Below, one piece after another: positions 55,301 to 64,000 of a stretch of DNA of 64,000 bases (positions are counted from its first letter, which is position 1; each line of letters begins with the position of its first letter). The notes beneath the pieces were generated by a model, which ran no database searches, was not told where the DNA came from, and saw only the letters and a program-made list of their open reading frames with translations. The stretch comes from Rhynochetos jubatus (lineage: Eukaryota; Chordata; Aves; Eurypygiformes; Rhynochetidae). The position numbers and the translations under genes are program-made. The DNA lies in NCBI GenBank assembly GCA_027574665.1, contig CM050657.1:15078404-15142403 (forward strand), read 5' to 3'.

Positions 55301-58300
55301 GGGAGACAACTAGCCTTCCTCTACCTGTGATTGGTTTTGTCTACTCGTAGACCTGTGTAGGAGCCGATTGTTTGCACCATTTGTTTTCTCCAAGTTCTTC
55401 CTGGTTTGCTGACAAGAGTGAAGTGAATAGTTCAGGTTGTGCCGAAAATTATCCAGGGCCCAAAGGTGAGGAAGGAAAAGAATACATGTCCCTGTCCTAG
55501 CAATGGTCAGAAACTACTCTTGTGAGCGTTCAGACCCCTCGTGCTGTGTGCTGCCTCCTGCGTTTTAGGACCGGAGGGAGGTAGTATCAGTTTGCCCTTT
55601 TTTCAGAGTGCTGCAATAGCCTGGGATCCGGGACAAAGTTCTTTCTTTGCCACCATGCAGCTGTTGTGGCTCCGGAAGGCTCTTCTTTGCGTGAGTCCTT
55701 CTCATTGTCTTTGGCAAATGTTTTGTGGTGGGACTTAGTTTTGAGCTTTATTAACTCCCTGTTGGTTTTATAGGGGATCTCTCTCTGTCTTACAGACCCG
55801 CTTAGCAGAGATACTGCTGATGGTAGCCCAGCTGGATGCAAAGAGTAGGTGCAGTCATCTCGAGCCTGTTATCCTTCAAGGCCCCTTCCTCCCGGGTGGG
55901 AGGTTGGGCTGGCTTCCTTGAGAGACTCTTGCAAAGTTGTTTGTGCCAGGAGAGGGTAATGCGAGCTGGTCAGCGGAGGGCAGGACTTGTGTGGCTGCTT
56001 TGTCATCTCCTGGTGGACATCTGTCATTAAATACAAATTAATTTTTAATGTGACGGGGAGCAAACCTCATTCCTCCTCCCCAGAGGACATCTGCCTTGGT
56101 CTGTGCCTTCCCAGAGCTGCTCTGGAGGTGGCTGCCCAGCAGGAAGGTGCTCTGAGAGCAAAGGGCTGGTGCTGGTCAGGGCTGCTGTGCTGGGAGCCTG
56201 GGACAAGGGGGTGCTGGCGAGCAGACTGCTCTGTGGCAGCTCTCTGCTTCCCCAGGTGTGGAAGTCCAAGCTTTCAGACTTCGTTTCCCACCCTCCCCCT
56301 CTTCCCGTTTTCCCCCCTCTTCTCCTCTCCTTGCTCTCCCGCTGAGTTGATGCTTTTCCAGGAATGAGCTGTACTGCTGGCCCAGCACATTCCACAGCAG
56401 CAGCGCTTTCTTGGCAGGAGCCTCGCCTGCTGTTAAAAAAAAGCAGGACTGACTTGGCGTCCCTCAGCTGAGGGCCAGAAAAGGAAGGCCTGGTCCTGCC
56501 TTCCTCACGGTGCACGCAGAGCCTTCCTGGGCATCATGCCCCTCTCCCTTGCCTGTTGTGTACACGCTGGTGCCCTCCCAGCAGTCCTCCGGGCCCTTTG
56601 CAACTCCTCACGGCCGTGTTAAGTGGTGTGAAGTCCCTGGGCAGTGCGAGGGAGGCTGCTGCTTTTCTGTCCAGCCTAGAGCAGGGTGGGTGACTCCTGT
56701 GGAATTTCAAGGAATGCCCTGTGAGGCCCAGACACCTCTTCCGTGAGCTTCTAGGTAAGATGTTGTGCCCTGTGTGTTCTGCTACCTGCAGTGGCTGGCT
56801 AAACCTTCGTTCCACCTCTCTGCACAGTCCCTGTCTCTTGGGCAGGAGCTGCTGTGTTGCAGCTCTGCACTGTGGGCTCTCCCCACCATCTGCACCCAGA
56901 TGGAGCTAAGTGTCGCAGCAGACCAAGCCTCCGCCGGCTTGCTTGCCATCTCTCAGCACACATGTGAACCCTAGCAGCTGCATCAGGAGTTTGCCCTGTC
57001 TCGTATATCTTTGGCTGAGGCCTCTTTGAGCCTGTTTGCTACCCCACCTTGAATATGAGGCCAGCTCTTGGTCACTGCTGTGTCTGTGGATGTCTCGGTT
57101 CCCTGAAGGTCTTTTCAGTGGGCATTTAACCTCGAGTCTTTCTCACAAGGAGTCCTTGCACTTGTATCCCTGTGCTGGGCCATACAAGCTCTTGGGGTCA
57201 TTGAGGAGCTGAAACTGAGCAACCAGGGTGAAGATCCTGGCTGGGCTTCTGCTGGGAGTTCCCGTTTGTCCTGATTTCCAATTCAAAGAGACTGAAAGTG
57301 TCACTGAACCTTCAGGGGCCTGGAGGATGCTTCCTTTGATGATGTCTCTAAATGTCCTTCTGGAGGTTGGAAGCATCGCTTGGGCAGGGCGGGATTAATT
57401 AGTGTGGAGGTGCCTCCCTCCTGCAGTCCCGGCAGAGGACGGGCCTGTTGGGCTTGTTTGCGGAGCAGTGCTGCAGCCAGATGGTCACTCCGGAGATCAA
57501 GGCAGGAGGGCTGACCGGGCTCTCAGGCTCACTTTGAAATCAAAGTCTGTAACTTTGCTTTGATAAGTGCTGCTCCTGGCCAGGCCTGTAAGGTCGAGTG
57601 GCTCCCTCCTAAATACCATTCCTTTTCCAGCCTTTGGACTAGCTGAACTGGAGGTCTGTCCTCTGTCATCTCCCACCCAGTGGTGCCTGTAGGACTGAGC
57701 ACGGGTCCAGCCGGAGCCAAGCATCTCCTGGGCAGGGCGGCTGGGGTTGTGCTGGTGTCTGTCCAGTGGAGTGATTGCAAATGTGTTGATGAGGGATTCT
57801 TGGGAAAAACAGTCGCTGTTTTAGATGTCTGTTCAGCCCCTGCCTGAGTGACCGTGGGGGAGAGCACAGCAAGCTCTGGGGTGTATGGGGAGGCTGTGGG
57901 GCAGCAGTGGTGAGCACAGTTGAGGGGAGGCTGTAGCGATTACAGCCTGAAAATGCAAGAGGCTGTTCCTGTGCTTTCCATTCACGGGCATGATGTCCCC
58001 GCTCCTGAGGAGAGCGGTTGTAGCTTGAAACAGGGCGACCTGCTCCCCAGGGGATCCTTGTGAAGCTCTCTTGATTTGTTAGGAGAGCAAAGGTGGTCTC
58101 AGGGGGATTGGAACTAGATGATCTTTAAGGTCCCTTCCAACCCACTCCATTCCATGATTGTCCTGCTCGAATGCTGAGCTGTGTTGTTACTGTGTTAGCA
58201 GGACAGCCGGTTTGTGCTTCTCGATTCTTAAAAAAGACCCCAGGTAAAGACAGTGCTGCGGGGGAGCTCACATTCACATGGGTTCCAGGGACAGACAGAG

Positions 58301-61300
58301 GACAGCAGCTCTTCTGGGGAGGAGGATCTGAGAGAACTAAACCACCCACAAATCAGTGTTTCCCTTTTTACCCTGTGCTACAGCACAGAGAAGCAGTGGA
58401 GACTACCGTGCGGGGGCTCAGGGAAATTAAATGGGAGAGTGATGCTCTTTGTTTACACTCGGAGAGCCCTTCTCACCCCGCTGCACTGTGCAATTTGTAC
58501 CCTGTCTACTCCTCCTCCTCGCACAGGAGGTAAAAATACAGTGAGGAAACCCCAAAGAATGCCCTGGCTTACAGAGACAGACGACACAAATCCTCTAATC
58601 CTGTTTGATGTGTGCTGTTTGCCCGCGAAGCCTGAGATCTCGCCGATACACGTGTGTACTCTTTGGTTGGGCCTGTAGCCCCTGGGGTCTTGTGTCCCCA
58701 CGGGAAGCACACGTGTCATGTCTGGGCTTAGTCTAACAGGCAAGTGTTTCCCATCCGAAATCCCAGCTCTGTCGGAGAATTGCCCTGTCCGTTTTCCTCT
58801 GTCTGTGAAATGGCTGCAGAGCTCGTCCCTGTGGCCGCAGCATTTGGTTTTGCAGAAGGGAGGAGGATTTGGGAGGTAGGAGATGCTCACATTTGGATAG
58901 TAGCACATGAAGGTGCTTCCTTTCGCTATGCAGCATTATTAATCTATACAATCATTTGGAGACAAGACATCCCTGCCCTAAGGGGGGTGTGTACTACAGG
59001 TCTTGAAAATGAGATCACATTTCTGGTGTGTAAACCCCTGAAGCTTGTGCTATTGGGTAGAAATGTCTCCTGATGTTTTCTGGGGGTTTTTTTCCCCTGT
59101 GGTTCTGCGGGCTGTAGGAGATGGGGGCTGTTAAGGTCAGAGGAGTGACCTACCTAATCTGTGCGCTTTTGGGGGGTTGTAATGAAAGATTAACATTGGA
59201 TTTCTGGGCTTTGCAATGTTGGGAAAAACGCTGCTGTTCTGTGGAGGCCTTTTCCCCTCAATAATTGAACTAAGTAAAGGAAAATATCTTTTTTTCATCT
59301 ACTCTATGAGCTTAACATCTTTTTAGTGTGAAATTGTCACTGCTCAATTGTCTCCTCCGTCATTGCACCTCCCCTGGTTACACTCTTTGTCATCCTGGCC
59401 ATCGAGACGTCTAACATGCTTGAGGGGTCCCATTCCCTCACCTCCCTTCTTGGTACTGACCCCCTGGCTCCAAATTCAGCTTTTCTGATCGCTGCCACAT
59501 CCCGTGATTCCTCCTATTTGAGTATCGACCCCATTGCGAACCCTTAGATAGGCGAGTGGGGGCATGGACCACCAGAGACGAGCAGGGATCGCCGCAGATC
59601 TCCAGCCTGCATCCAATTCTGAGGTTCAGGTCCTCCCAACGGAGCCTTTGTCCTGGATTTCTTCTTTCCCTGGGCTGGCCTTACTGCATCTGAGTTCTTC
59701 ACTGGAACCCGCAGTGGTTAGTGGGTCCTGCTCAGGAGAGACCAGAGCTGGCTGAAGCAAGAAACTCCCTTGTATCCGCAGCTTCGCCGAGGCTGGAGGC
59801 CACGGAGGGGAAACGGGGTGGCTGGGAGCACAGCAGCTGCGCTGGTAACGTCTGCGCAGCCCCGGGGTCTCTGACACGGCACAGCCGCCTCCGAGCCTTG
59901 GCGTTCATGGCCTCTGTTCTCTCCCGTGCACGCTCGTTTGTTCCCCACCTTCCCTTCATTCCTAGGACATGAGACTGGGATATAAAATACCCTCTAATTT
60001 CCTGAGCTGGGGCTCCCTGGCGAAGGCAGTGTCCCTCACCCACTTCTGCATCCTTGTTTTGGGCTGCCGGCTGCTCCCGCTGGGAGGGAAGCTGGGAGCG
60101 TGGCATCTTCCCAGGCTGGGGGGAGCGGGTCTGCTGGCTGTTCTGGAGAAGCCGGTGGGAGGGTAGGGATGGAGTTTTTCTCTGCTTTCCCTCCCTGCTG
60201 CCGGGGCTGCCCCTTCCCCTCCCCCAGCTGCATGGGAGCAGATGTGCTGCTTGTGTCAGCCCTGGCAGCCCCCTCTGCACACCCCAGCCGGGCTCTGTCC
60301 CCTCCTCCTCCCCCCGCCTTGGCCCCGTGTAGCTGGGGATGGCGGCTGAATCATCCGCCCACTCGGCCTACCTCCCCTGTAACCCTCCCTCCTTCCTCCC
60401 TCCTTCCTCCCTCCCACAGGTCCCTTTGTTGGAAAATTCAAGGCAGATGAGTGCCGGGGAGTGCTGGCCGCTGCACGTCTGCCAGCCCCAGGGATGGATT
60501 GGGGGCCCGGCGAGCGGCCGTTCTGCGGGCGATTCTCTGCATCGAGTACCGTCACCGAGTGGGGCTGGACCCATGCTCGTCTGGGCAAGGCTGGGGCTGT
60601 CTCTCCATTAGCAGAGGTTTTCCTGGCCACCCTTGGCAGCTGTGTCGTGCTCAGCCCCCAGCAGGACTTTAAACATGGGAAAATCTGAAACCGGGCTGCC
60701 CTGACGGACGGTAAACTAAAAGCAGTCCCTTTGAAATCAGCCTTGGGCAGATGTTTTCCCTGGGCTGTGGTGACTCCTGCCAAAAGGAAAGGCTTTGAGA
60801 GAACTGAGAGAGCCTGAGCTCCTTCTGGGTCTGCTCTTTTGGGATTCCCAGGTTCAGACCCCATCAGCTGGGGGCCTCTTCCCAGCCCATTCACAGGATG
60901 CTTTTCCCTCCCAGCACATCCACGGGACAGTTTCATCTCATGGCCGCTTCCTCACGCAACCGCGGAGGAGAAACGTGGCAGCACTCACAGCTCCCCCAGA
61001 GGCTGCTGGGTTGGTGGCTTCTGACTGAACCTGCGGTCTTGCTCCTGTGAGAGTGCGGAGAGGTGGGGGGAGAAGGGCTGCGGCCGGGGGCTGAGGCTGG
61101 AGAGGAATGCAGGGTGCAAATAGCTGGGACGGTGCGAGGGGCGACAGACGTGAGCAAAGCTGCAGGGATATTCCTGCTCGGCATGTGCCTGACTCCAGCA
61201 CTCTCGTGGCTGGGTTTTTTGCTCTGTAGTGTCTAAATATATAATCCATTGTGCTCTGGCATCTGGGCGATAAGCAGGGATAAATAACGTAGTGGCTAGG

Positions 61301-63543
61301 GAAGGAGGGAGAAAACTGCTCTGAGGTGGAGCTGACCCTTGGGACGTCTGGGGCAGCAGCAGGGTAATAGGAGTGACGAGGGACCAGCTCTTAGGACAGA
61401 GAGAGCTTGTTCTCATCAGGCATTGGAGTTGAGGGTGGGCGGGGGGTCTTGGGGGTTGGTTTCCTCTGTCCCCACTGAAAGTGGAGTAGTTCATTTGCAC
61501 TTAGCGGTTGGTCACCTTGACCCTGGAAATACATTGCCCTGTGCCTTCGCCCACAGGCAGGGCTCTGTGTCCCCGAGCAGGCAGCATGCGGCACTGAGAA
61601 TTGGCTCTGCCTGAAGCTCTCTCTAGGAATTGGATGAGGTCCAGGCTGCTGGCGACAGTATGAATGGATGCTAGTGCAGCCAGGCCAGGGTGCGCGTGCA
61701 CGCGCTTGGAAGTGAGGAGACAACTTGCCTCCACTGGAAAGGGTTGACGTGGGCACCAAAGGAGATGGGTCTGCCTGTGTTTGACACTCGTCTTGGGCTG
61801 CAGGGGTTTTGGGCAGAGGCTGCAGGTCACGCCGGAGAAGCGTTAAGCCAGCAGGGTTTTAATCCATCCTCACTGCTCCTTTCCTGCTTTTTCCTGCTTC
61901 TCCATCTGTGCAAGAGGAATTAACACACATCCTGGGAGTGGATTAGACTGCTCAAACCATGACCTCATCTGTGCCTCCTGGGGATCCCAGTCCCTTTGCT
62001 GGCTCTCCGGTTTGGACAGGGACTGTGAACGCCAGCTGCCGGCAAAAACGTGGCACCGTGCTGCCGTTCGCCCCGTGGGACAGCCCTTTGCTGAGCACGC
62101 GTGACACCGGAGCGACCAGCGCGGCTGGCAGGGTGGAGCGAGCCTGCTCCCCGGGTTTTGCTCTTCATTTGCCTTTTGCTCATGCCTTGTGCATGTTGGT
62201 GAGCCTTGCCGCCCCGGTTACGGTGACGGTTTGGGCAGCTGTGGGCACCCCAGGGAGCCCAGGGTACCTGTTTCTCCGAGCCCCGGCGTGCTGCGACTCG
62301 ATGGCAGCGCCTGGACTGCGTGGCAGTCTGGGGCGATGGGTCACAGCTCCGCGTGCCACGCTTGCGTCTGCTTCGATCCTCCGTGAGTTGGGGACTGGCC
62401 TGGGGACCCTCGTGAGCTGTTGATGGGATCCCATCTCTGTGTACTCCATTAGTTACTTATAAGCTGCTTCTCTCTAATACATAATTTCCCTTGGTTTCAC
62501 ATCTTTTTGTTCCTTTTCTGTCGGATTCTTTTTTCCCCCCAGACTTTATTTATTCACTGTTTAGTTACTACATTATTTTTTCAAGCACAATATGTGTCAA
62601 ACTACTTTAGATATAGCTTGGGAGGGAAAATTAATATCACAAACTACTTGTAAGATGTCTTTGTGTTAAATAAGAGTGCTTAAAATCTTGCCATTTAGTA
62701 GAAAAGAAAATAAGCTTGTTAAAGCCTGTTTTGCCATTAAATTTGATTTATCAAAGATGGTATTAATTGAATCTGGTGAATTTACGAGTTGTTTTGCTTG
62801 AACACCCACTGTGGGAAAAGCATTTAGGTGCCCAGGGATATTTAAAATAGAAAGAATAAATTTTCTCTCCAAAGAAAACTGATGTTTTTACTGTTTAGGA
62901 AAACAACCATTGTCGGTGTTCCCTCCACTGTGAAGACTGATAATAACGTAGCTGTGTGCAATGCGGGAACATGACATTGTGGCACAACTATAAAGCTTGA
63001 AGTGATGTTGAAATATTATGTACATAATTAAACAGCAACAGTAACATTTGGGAGGCAACGTGTTTAAAGTAATTCGCTTTCATCTGTATGAAATCTCTGG
63101 CGTAGGCTGATTCTTTCAGATCATTATAAAGAGATTTAAATTATGTATTTCTTTAAAAATAAGCAAACTGGTAGAAATACATATCTGATTTTTTCTTTTC
63201 CCCCCCCGACTGGTTACAGGGTGAATCGGGGGATAAAACAGCTGGATGCATTCAGGAGAGTCTGTTCTGCCCTTGTGTTCTTCCCTCCAGCCTGCCAGTC
63301 GTGGCTGTGGGTGCAGGAAGCTGTAGCCTGGCAGCGGGAGGGAGCTGCCGGTCCTCTCCCCGCCCCATCCCCAAGCCTCGGCTGCCTGTTGGGTGCAAAC
63401 ACTCACCTGGGAAAATCTCCTTTCCCTCTGAAGTCCTGGACCCAGCTCTGACTGCCTCCTCTCCCCTCTGCAGGGTGGTGAAAGAAGAGATCTCAGATGA
63501 CAATGCCAAGCTTCCATGCTTCAACGGCCGGGTGGTGTCGTGG
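42875..63543 (+). CDS. DVL3: DVL3, dishevelled-3, 5' part (two coding exons and intron 1), gene continues to the right
   Basis: Gene-level entry for the part of DVL3 in the window: exons 42875-43041 and 63474-63543 joined over a 20.4 kb first intron, encoding residues 1-79, essentially the DIX domain. The full protein in mammals is about 716 residues with DIX, PDZ and DEP domains and a Pro/Ser-rich tail. It lies 4.6 kb downstream of EIF2B5 on the same strand, as in mammals, and has its own CpG-island promoter. No damage to the frame is visible. Confidence 0.95.
43080..43870 (+). repeat. GC-rich degenerate minisatellite-like DNA at start of DVL3 intron 1
   Basis: Loosely periodic alternation of G-runs, C-runs and words such as GCACCTTCTCTGGGGCTGG, GCGCCTTCTCTAGGGCTGC and GCTTTGCCTGGGGCAG, spaced roughly 40-65 bases. 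This is typical of GC-rich first introns on avian microchromosomes. The period is irregular and I could not fix an exact unit. Confidence 0.5.
43871..54086 (+). other. DVL3 intron 1, left part
   Basis: Non-coding intron sequence with one CR1 tail (45844-45909, listed separately) and a 12-T run at 52703-52714. Open frames up to about 190 codons on either strand show no conserved domain. No RNA gene recognised. Confidence 0.75.
45844..45909 (-). mobile_element. CR1 LINE 3' tail, minus strand
   Basis: On the minus strand the block reads GGTTGGACTCGATGATCTTA, then AAGGTCTTTTCCAACCTAAA, ending in the CR1 octamer-like GATTCTACGGTTCTTTGATT. Only about 65 bases of the 3' end remain. It is antisense to DVL3. 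Confidence 0.85.
54087..55049 (-). mobile_element. Solo LTR of an avian ERVL-class endogenous retrovirus
   Basis: A 963-base LTR bounded by TGT...ACA when read on the minus strand, from 55049 down to 54087. I recognise the text (minus-strand start TGTGTTGGGTTTGTGTGGTG, end GCTGGGCCTAAACCATGACA) as the very abundant bird ERVL-type LTR. Flanks GCTGG (54082-54086) and GCTTG (55050-55054) look like a 5-base target-site duplication with one mismatch, so this is an isolated, recombined LTR: no gag, pol or env sequence lies next to it. A TATTTAAG box-like motif is visible on the minus strand near 54890, and the usual AATAAA near the RNA end appears mutated. It is antisense to DVL3 in intron 1. Confidence 0.85.
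54481..54790 (-). repeat. Internal tandem repeats of the LTR, about 45-base units
   Basis: Seen on the plus strand, CTGCTCCAGCCTGGAGTCCC, CTTCTCCAGTGTGAGAGTCC, CTGCTCCAGTGTGGGTCCCC, CTGCTCCAGCCTGGGTCCCC and CTGCTCTGGTGTGGGGTCCT recur every 38-47 bases. The array is inside the solo LTR and leaves a 141-codon open frame on the LTR sense strand (54841 to 54416). Confidence 0.7.
58102..58160 (+). mobile_element. CR1 LINE 3' tail
   Basis: GGGATTGGAACTAGATGATC then TTTAAGGTCCCTTCCAACCC and a decayed end (CCATTCCATGATTG). Short, 5'-truncated, same strand as DVL3, inside intron 1. Confidence 0.85.
58740..58800 (+). repeat. MIR-like SINE remnant (tentative)
   Basis: GAAATCCCAGCTCTGTCGGA, then CCGTTTTCCTCTGTCTGTGA and AATGG resemble the core and 3' part of the ancient MIR family. 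Diverged. Confidence 0.3.
60383..60416 (+). repeat. Polypyrimidine mirror-type tract (CCTCCCTCCTTC)n
   Basis: Uninterrupted C/T run made of CCTCC, CTTCC and CCCTCC words, mirror-symmetric in places and so triplex (H-DNA) prone. It ends CCCTCCCACAG, which also fits a strong splice acceptor at 60419. Confidence 0.7.
62460..63210 (+). promoter_or_regulatory. AT-rich block in DVL3 intron 1, candidate conserved non-coding element
   Basis: About 750 bases of markedly AT-rich unique sequence inside an otherwise GC-rich intron, ending about 260 bases before exon 2. It contains no recognised repeat and the palindrome TTTGAT-TT-ATCAAA at 62742-62755, which includes the TCF/LEF-type ATCAAAG. Such islands often mark conserved enhancers; that is an inference. 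Confidence 0.4.
63474..63543 (+). CDS. DVL3: DVL3 coding exon 2 (residues 56-79), rest of DIX domain
   Basis: Acceptor CTCCTCTCCCCTCTGCAG, phase-matched to exon 1 (GG plus G). Encodes [20 protein letters not shown] and VSW, identical in pattern to all vertebrate dishevelled proteins; the VVKEE segment is part of the head-to-tail DIX interface. Ends in phase 0 at donor GTAAGC. The next exon (normally starting LVSAEGS) is not found in 63544-64000, so the PDZ and DEP domains lie beyond the right edge. Confidence 0.97.
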
Positions 63544-64000
63544 GTAAGCAAGCCCCTTGCTTCGGTGTCTCGCTGCCCGTTTCTGCCCTCTGAAAACCAC
63601 CATTTGGTTGCACAGTGCCGGTGAGGCACGGGGTCTGCTCTGTGCTGGCTGCTGACAAAGCTGATGAGCTGGGTCACCATGCTCCGGTCCCGCGGCTGCA
63701 GAGGGGGCTGCGTGGTGCTGGGTGCCCCGTGCTGGGGAAGATGTGGGATGCGTCTGTGGAGAGCTCACGGTAACTGACGCCTGGCAGAGGTGGTGCCAGC
63801 CTGTCCGCAGCGTAACCCGTGTGCCCCTATGGCAGGGTCAGCTTTCCAAGGAAAGTCCCGCTCCGGTGACTGGCGCAAAGGGCTTAAGTGACTTTAGTGC
63901 TGGTGAAGCGGACTGGATTTGACTGCCCTGAAGACTGAAGGTACTGCCTGGGCAGCTGCAGGACATGCTTCTCCCTCCGTGCCGGGCCATGCACACGCTC
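63544..64000 (+). other. DVL3 intron 2, 5' part
   Basis: Sequence after the exon 2 donor. No third exon recognised before the window ends. Confidence 0.85.

Larger units (their letters stand above)
55050..62459 (+). other. DVL3 intron 1, middle part
   Basis: Non-coding. Contains an inverted pair of TCF/LEF-type motifs (57539-57564), a CR1 tail (58102-58160), a MIR-like remnant near 58740-58800, and a polypyrimidine tract (60383-60416) followed by a splice-acceptor-like CACAG. Long frames (up to 226 codons, minus 60256-60936) match no known family. Confidence 0.7.

Overview
This is vertebrate nuclear DNA, almost certainly from a bird. It has GC-rich CpG-island promoters, multi-exon genes with GT-AG introns, three 5'-truncated CR1 LINE tails with the avian-type 3' end (ATTCTATG-like octamers), and a solo LTR of an abundant avian ERVL-class family. 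The species cannot be named from the sequence. No prokaryotic, plasmid or phage feature is present, and almost all long open frames here are chance frames in GC-rich non-coding DNA.

Layout. (1) 1-4.5 kb holds the 5' end of ABCC5 on the minus strand: a CpG-island promoter, a short non-coding exon 1 with a strong splice donor, and the first coding exon (residues 1-43); the rest of the gene lies beyond the left edge. (2) 5.3-20.2 kb is an intergenic interval with one clear CR1 and no recognisable exon. As I know the human map, the serotonin-receptor genes HTR3D/C/E lie in this interval; nothing like them is recognisable here. (3) 20.2-38.65 kb holds the complete EIF2B5 gene on the plus strand: 16 coding exons, 708 codons plus stop, every junction phase-consistent, and a polyadenylation signal at 38622. 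(4) 38.65-42 kb is a short intergenic gap with a possible second, distal poly(A) signal for EIF2B5. (5) 42-64 kb holds the 5' end of DVL3 on the plus strand: CpG-island promoter, coding exon 1, a 20.4 kb intron 1 (minisatellite-like GC-rich start, CR1 tails, antisense solo LTR, AT-rich block), and coding exon 2. The gene continues past the right edge.

The genes are not a functional operon-like unit. ABCC5 is an ABC exporter, EIF2B5 is the catalytic subunit of the translation-initiation exchange factor eIF2B, and DVL3 is a Wnt-pathway scaffold. Their order and orientation (ABCC5 minus, EIF2B5 plus, DVL3 plus) match the conserved amniote block on human 3q27. I found no previously undescribed biological system. 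The most interesting material is regulatory: TCF/LEF-like inverted motif pairs and an AT-rich block inside DVL3 intron 1, paired ETS sites at EIF2B5, a 19-G run next to the ABCC5 promoter, and tandem poly(A) signals after EIF2B5.
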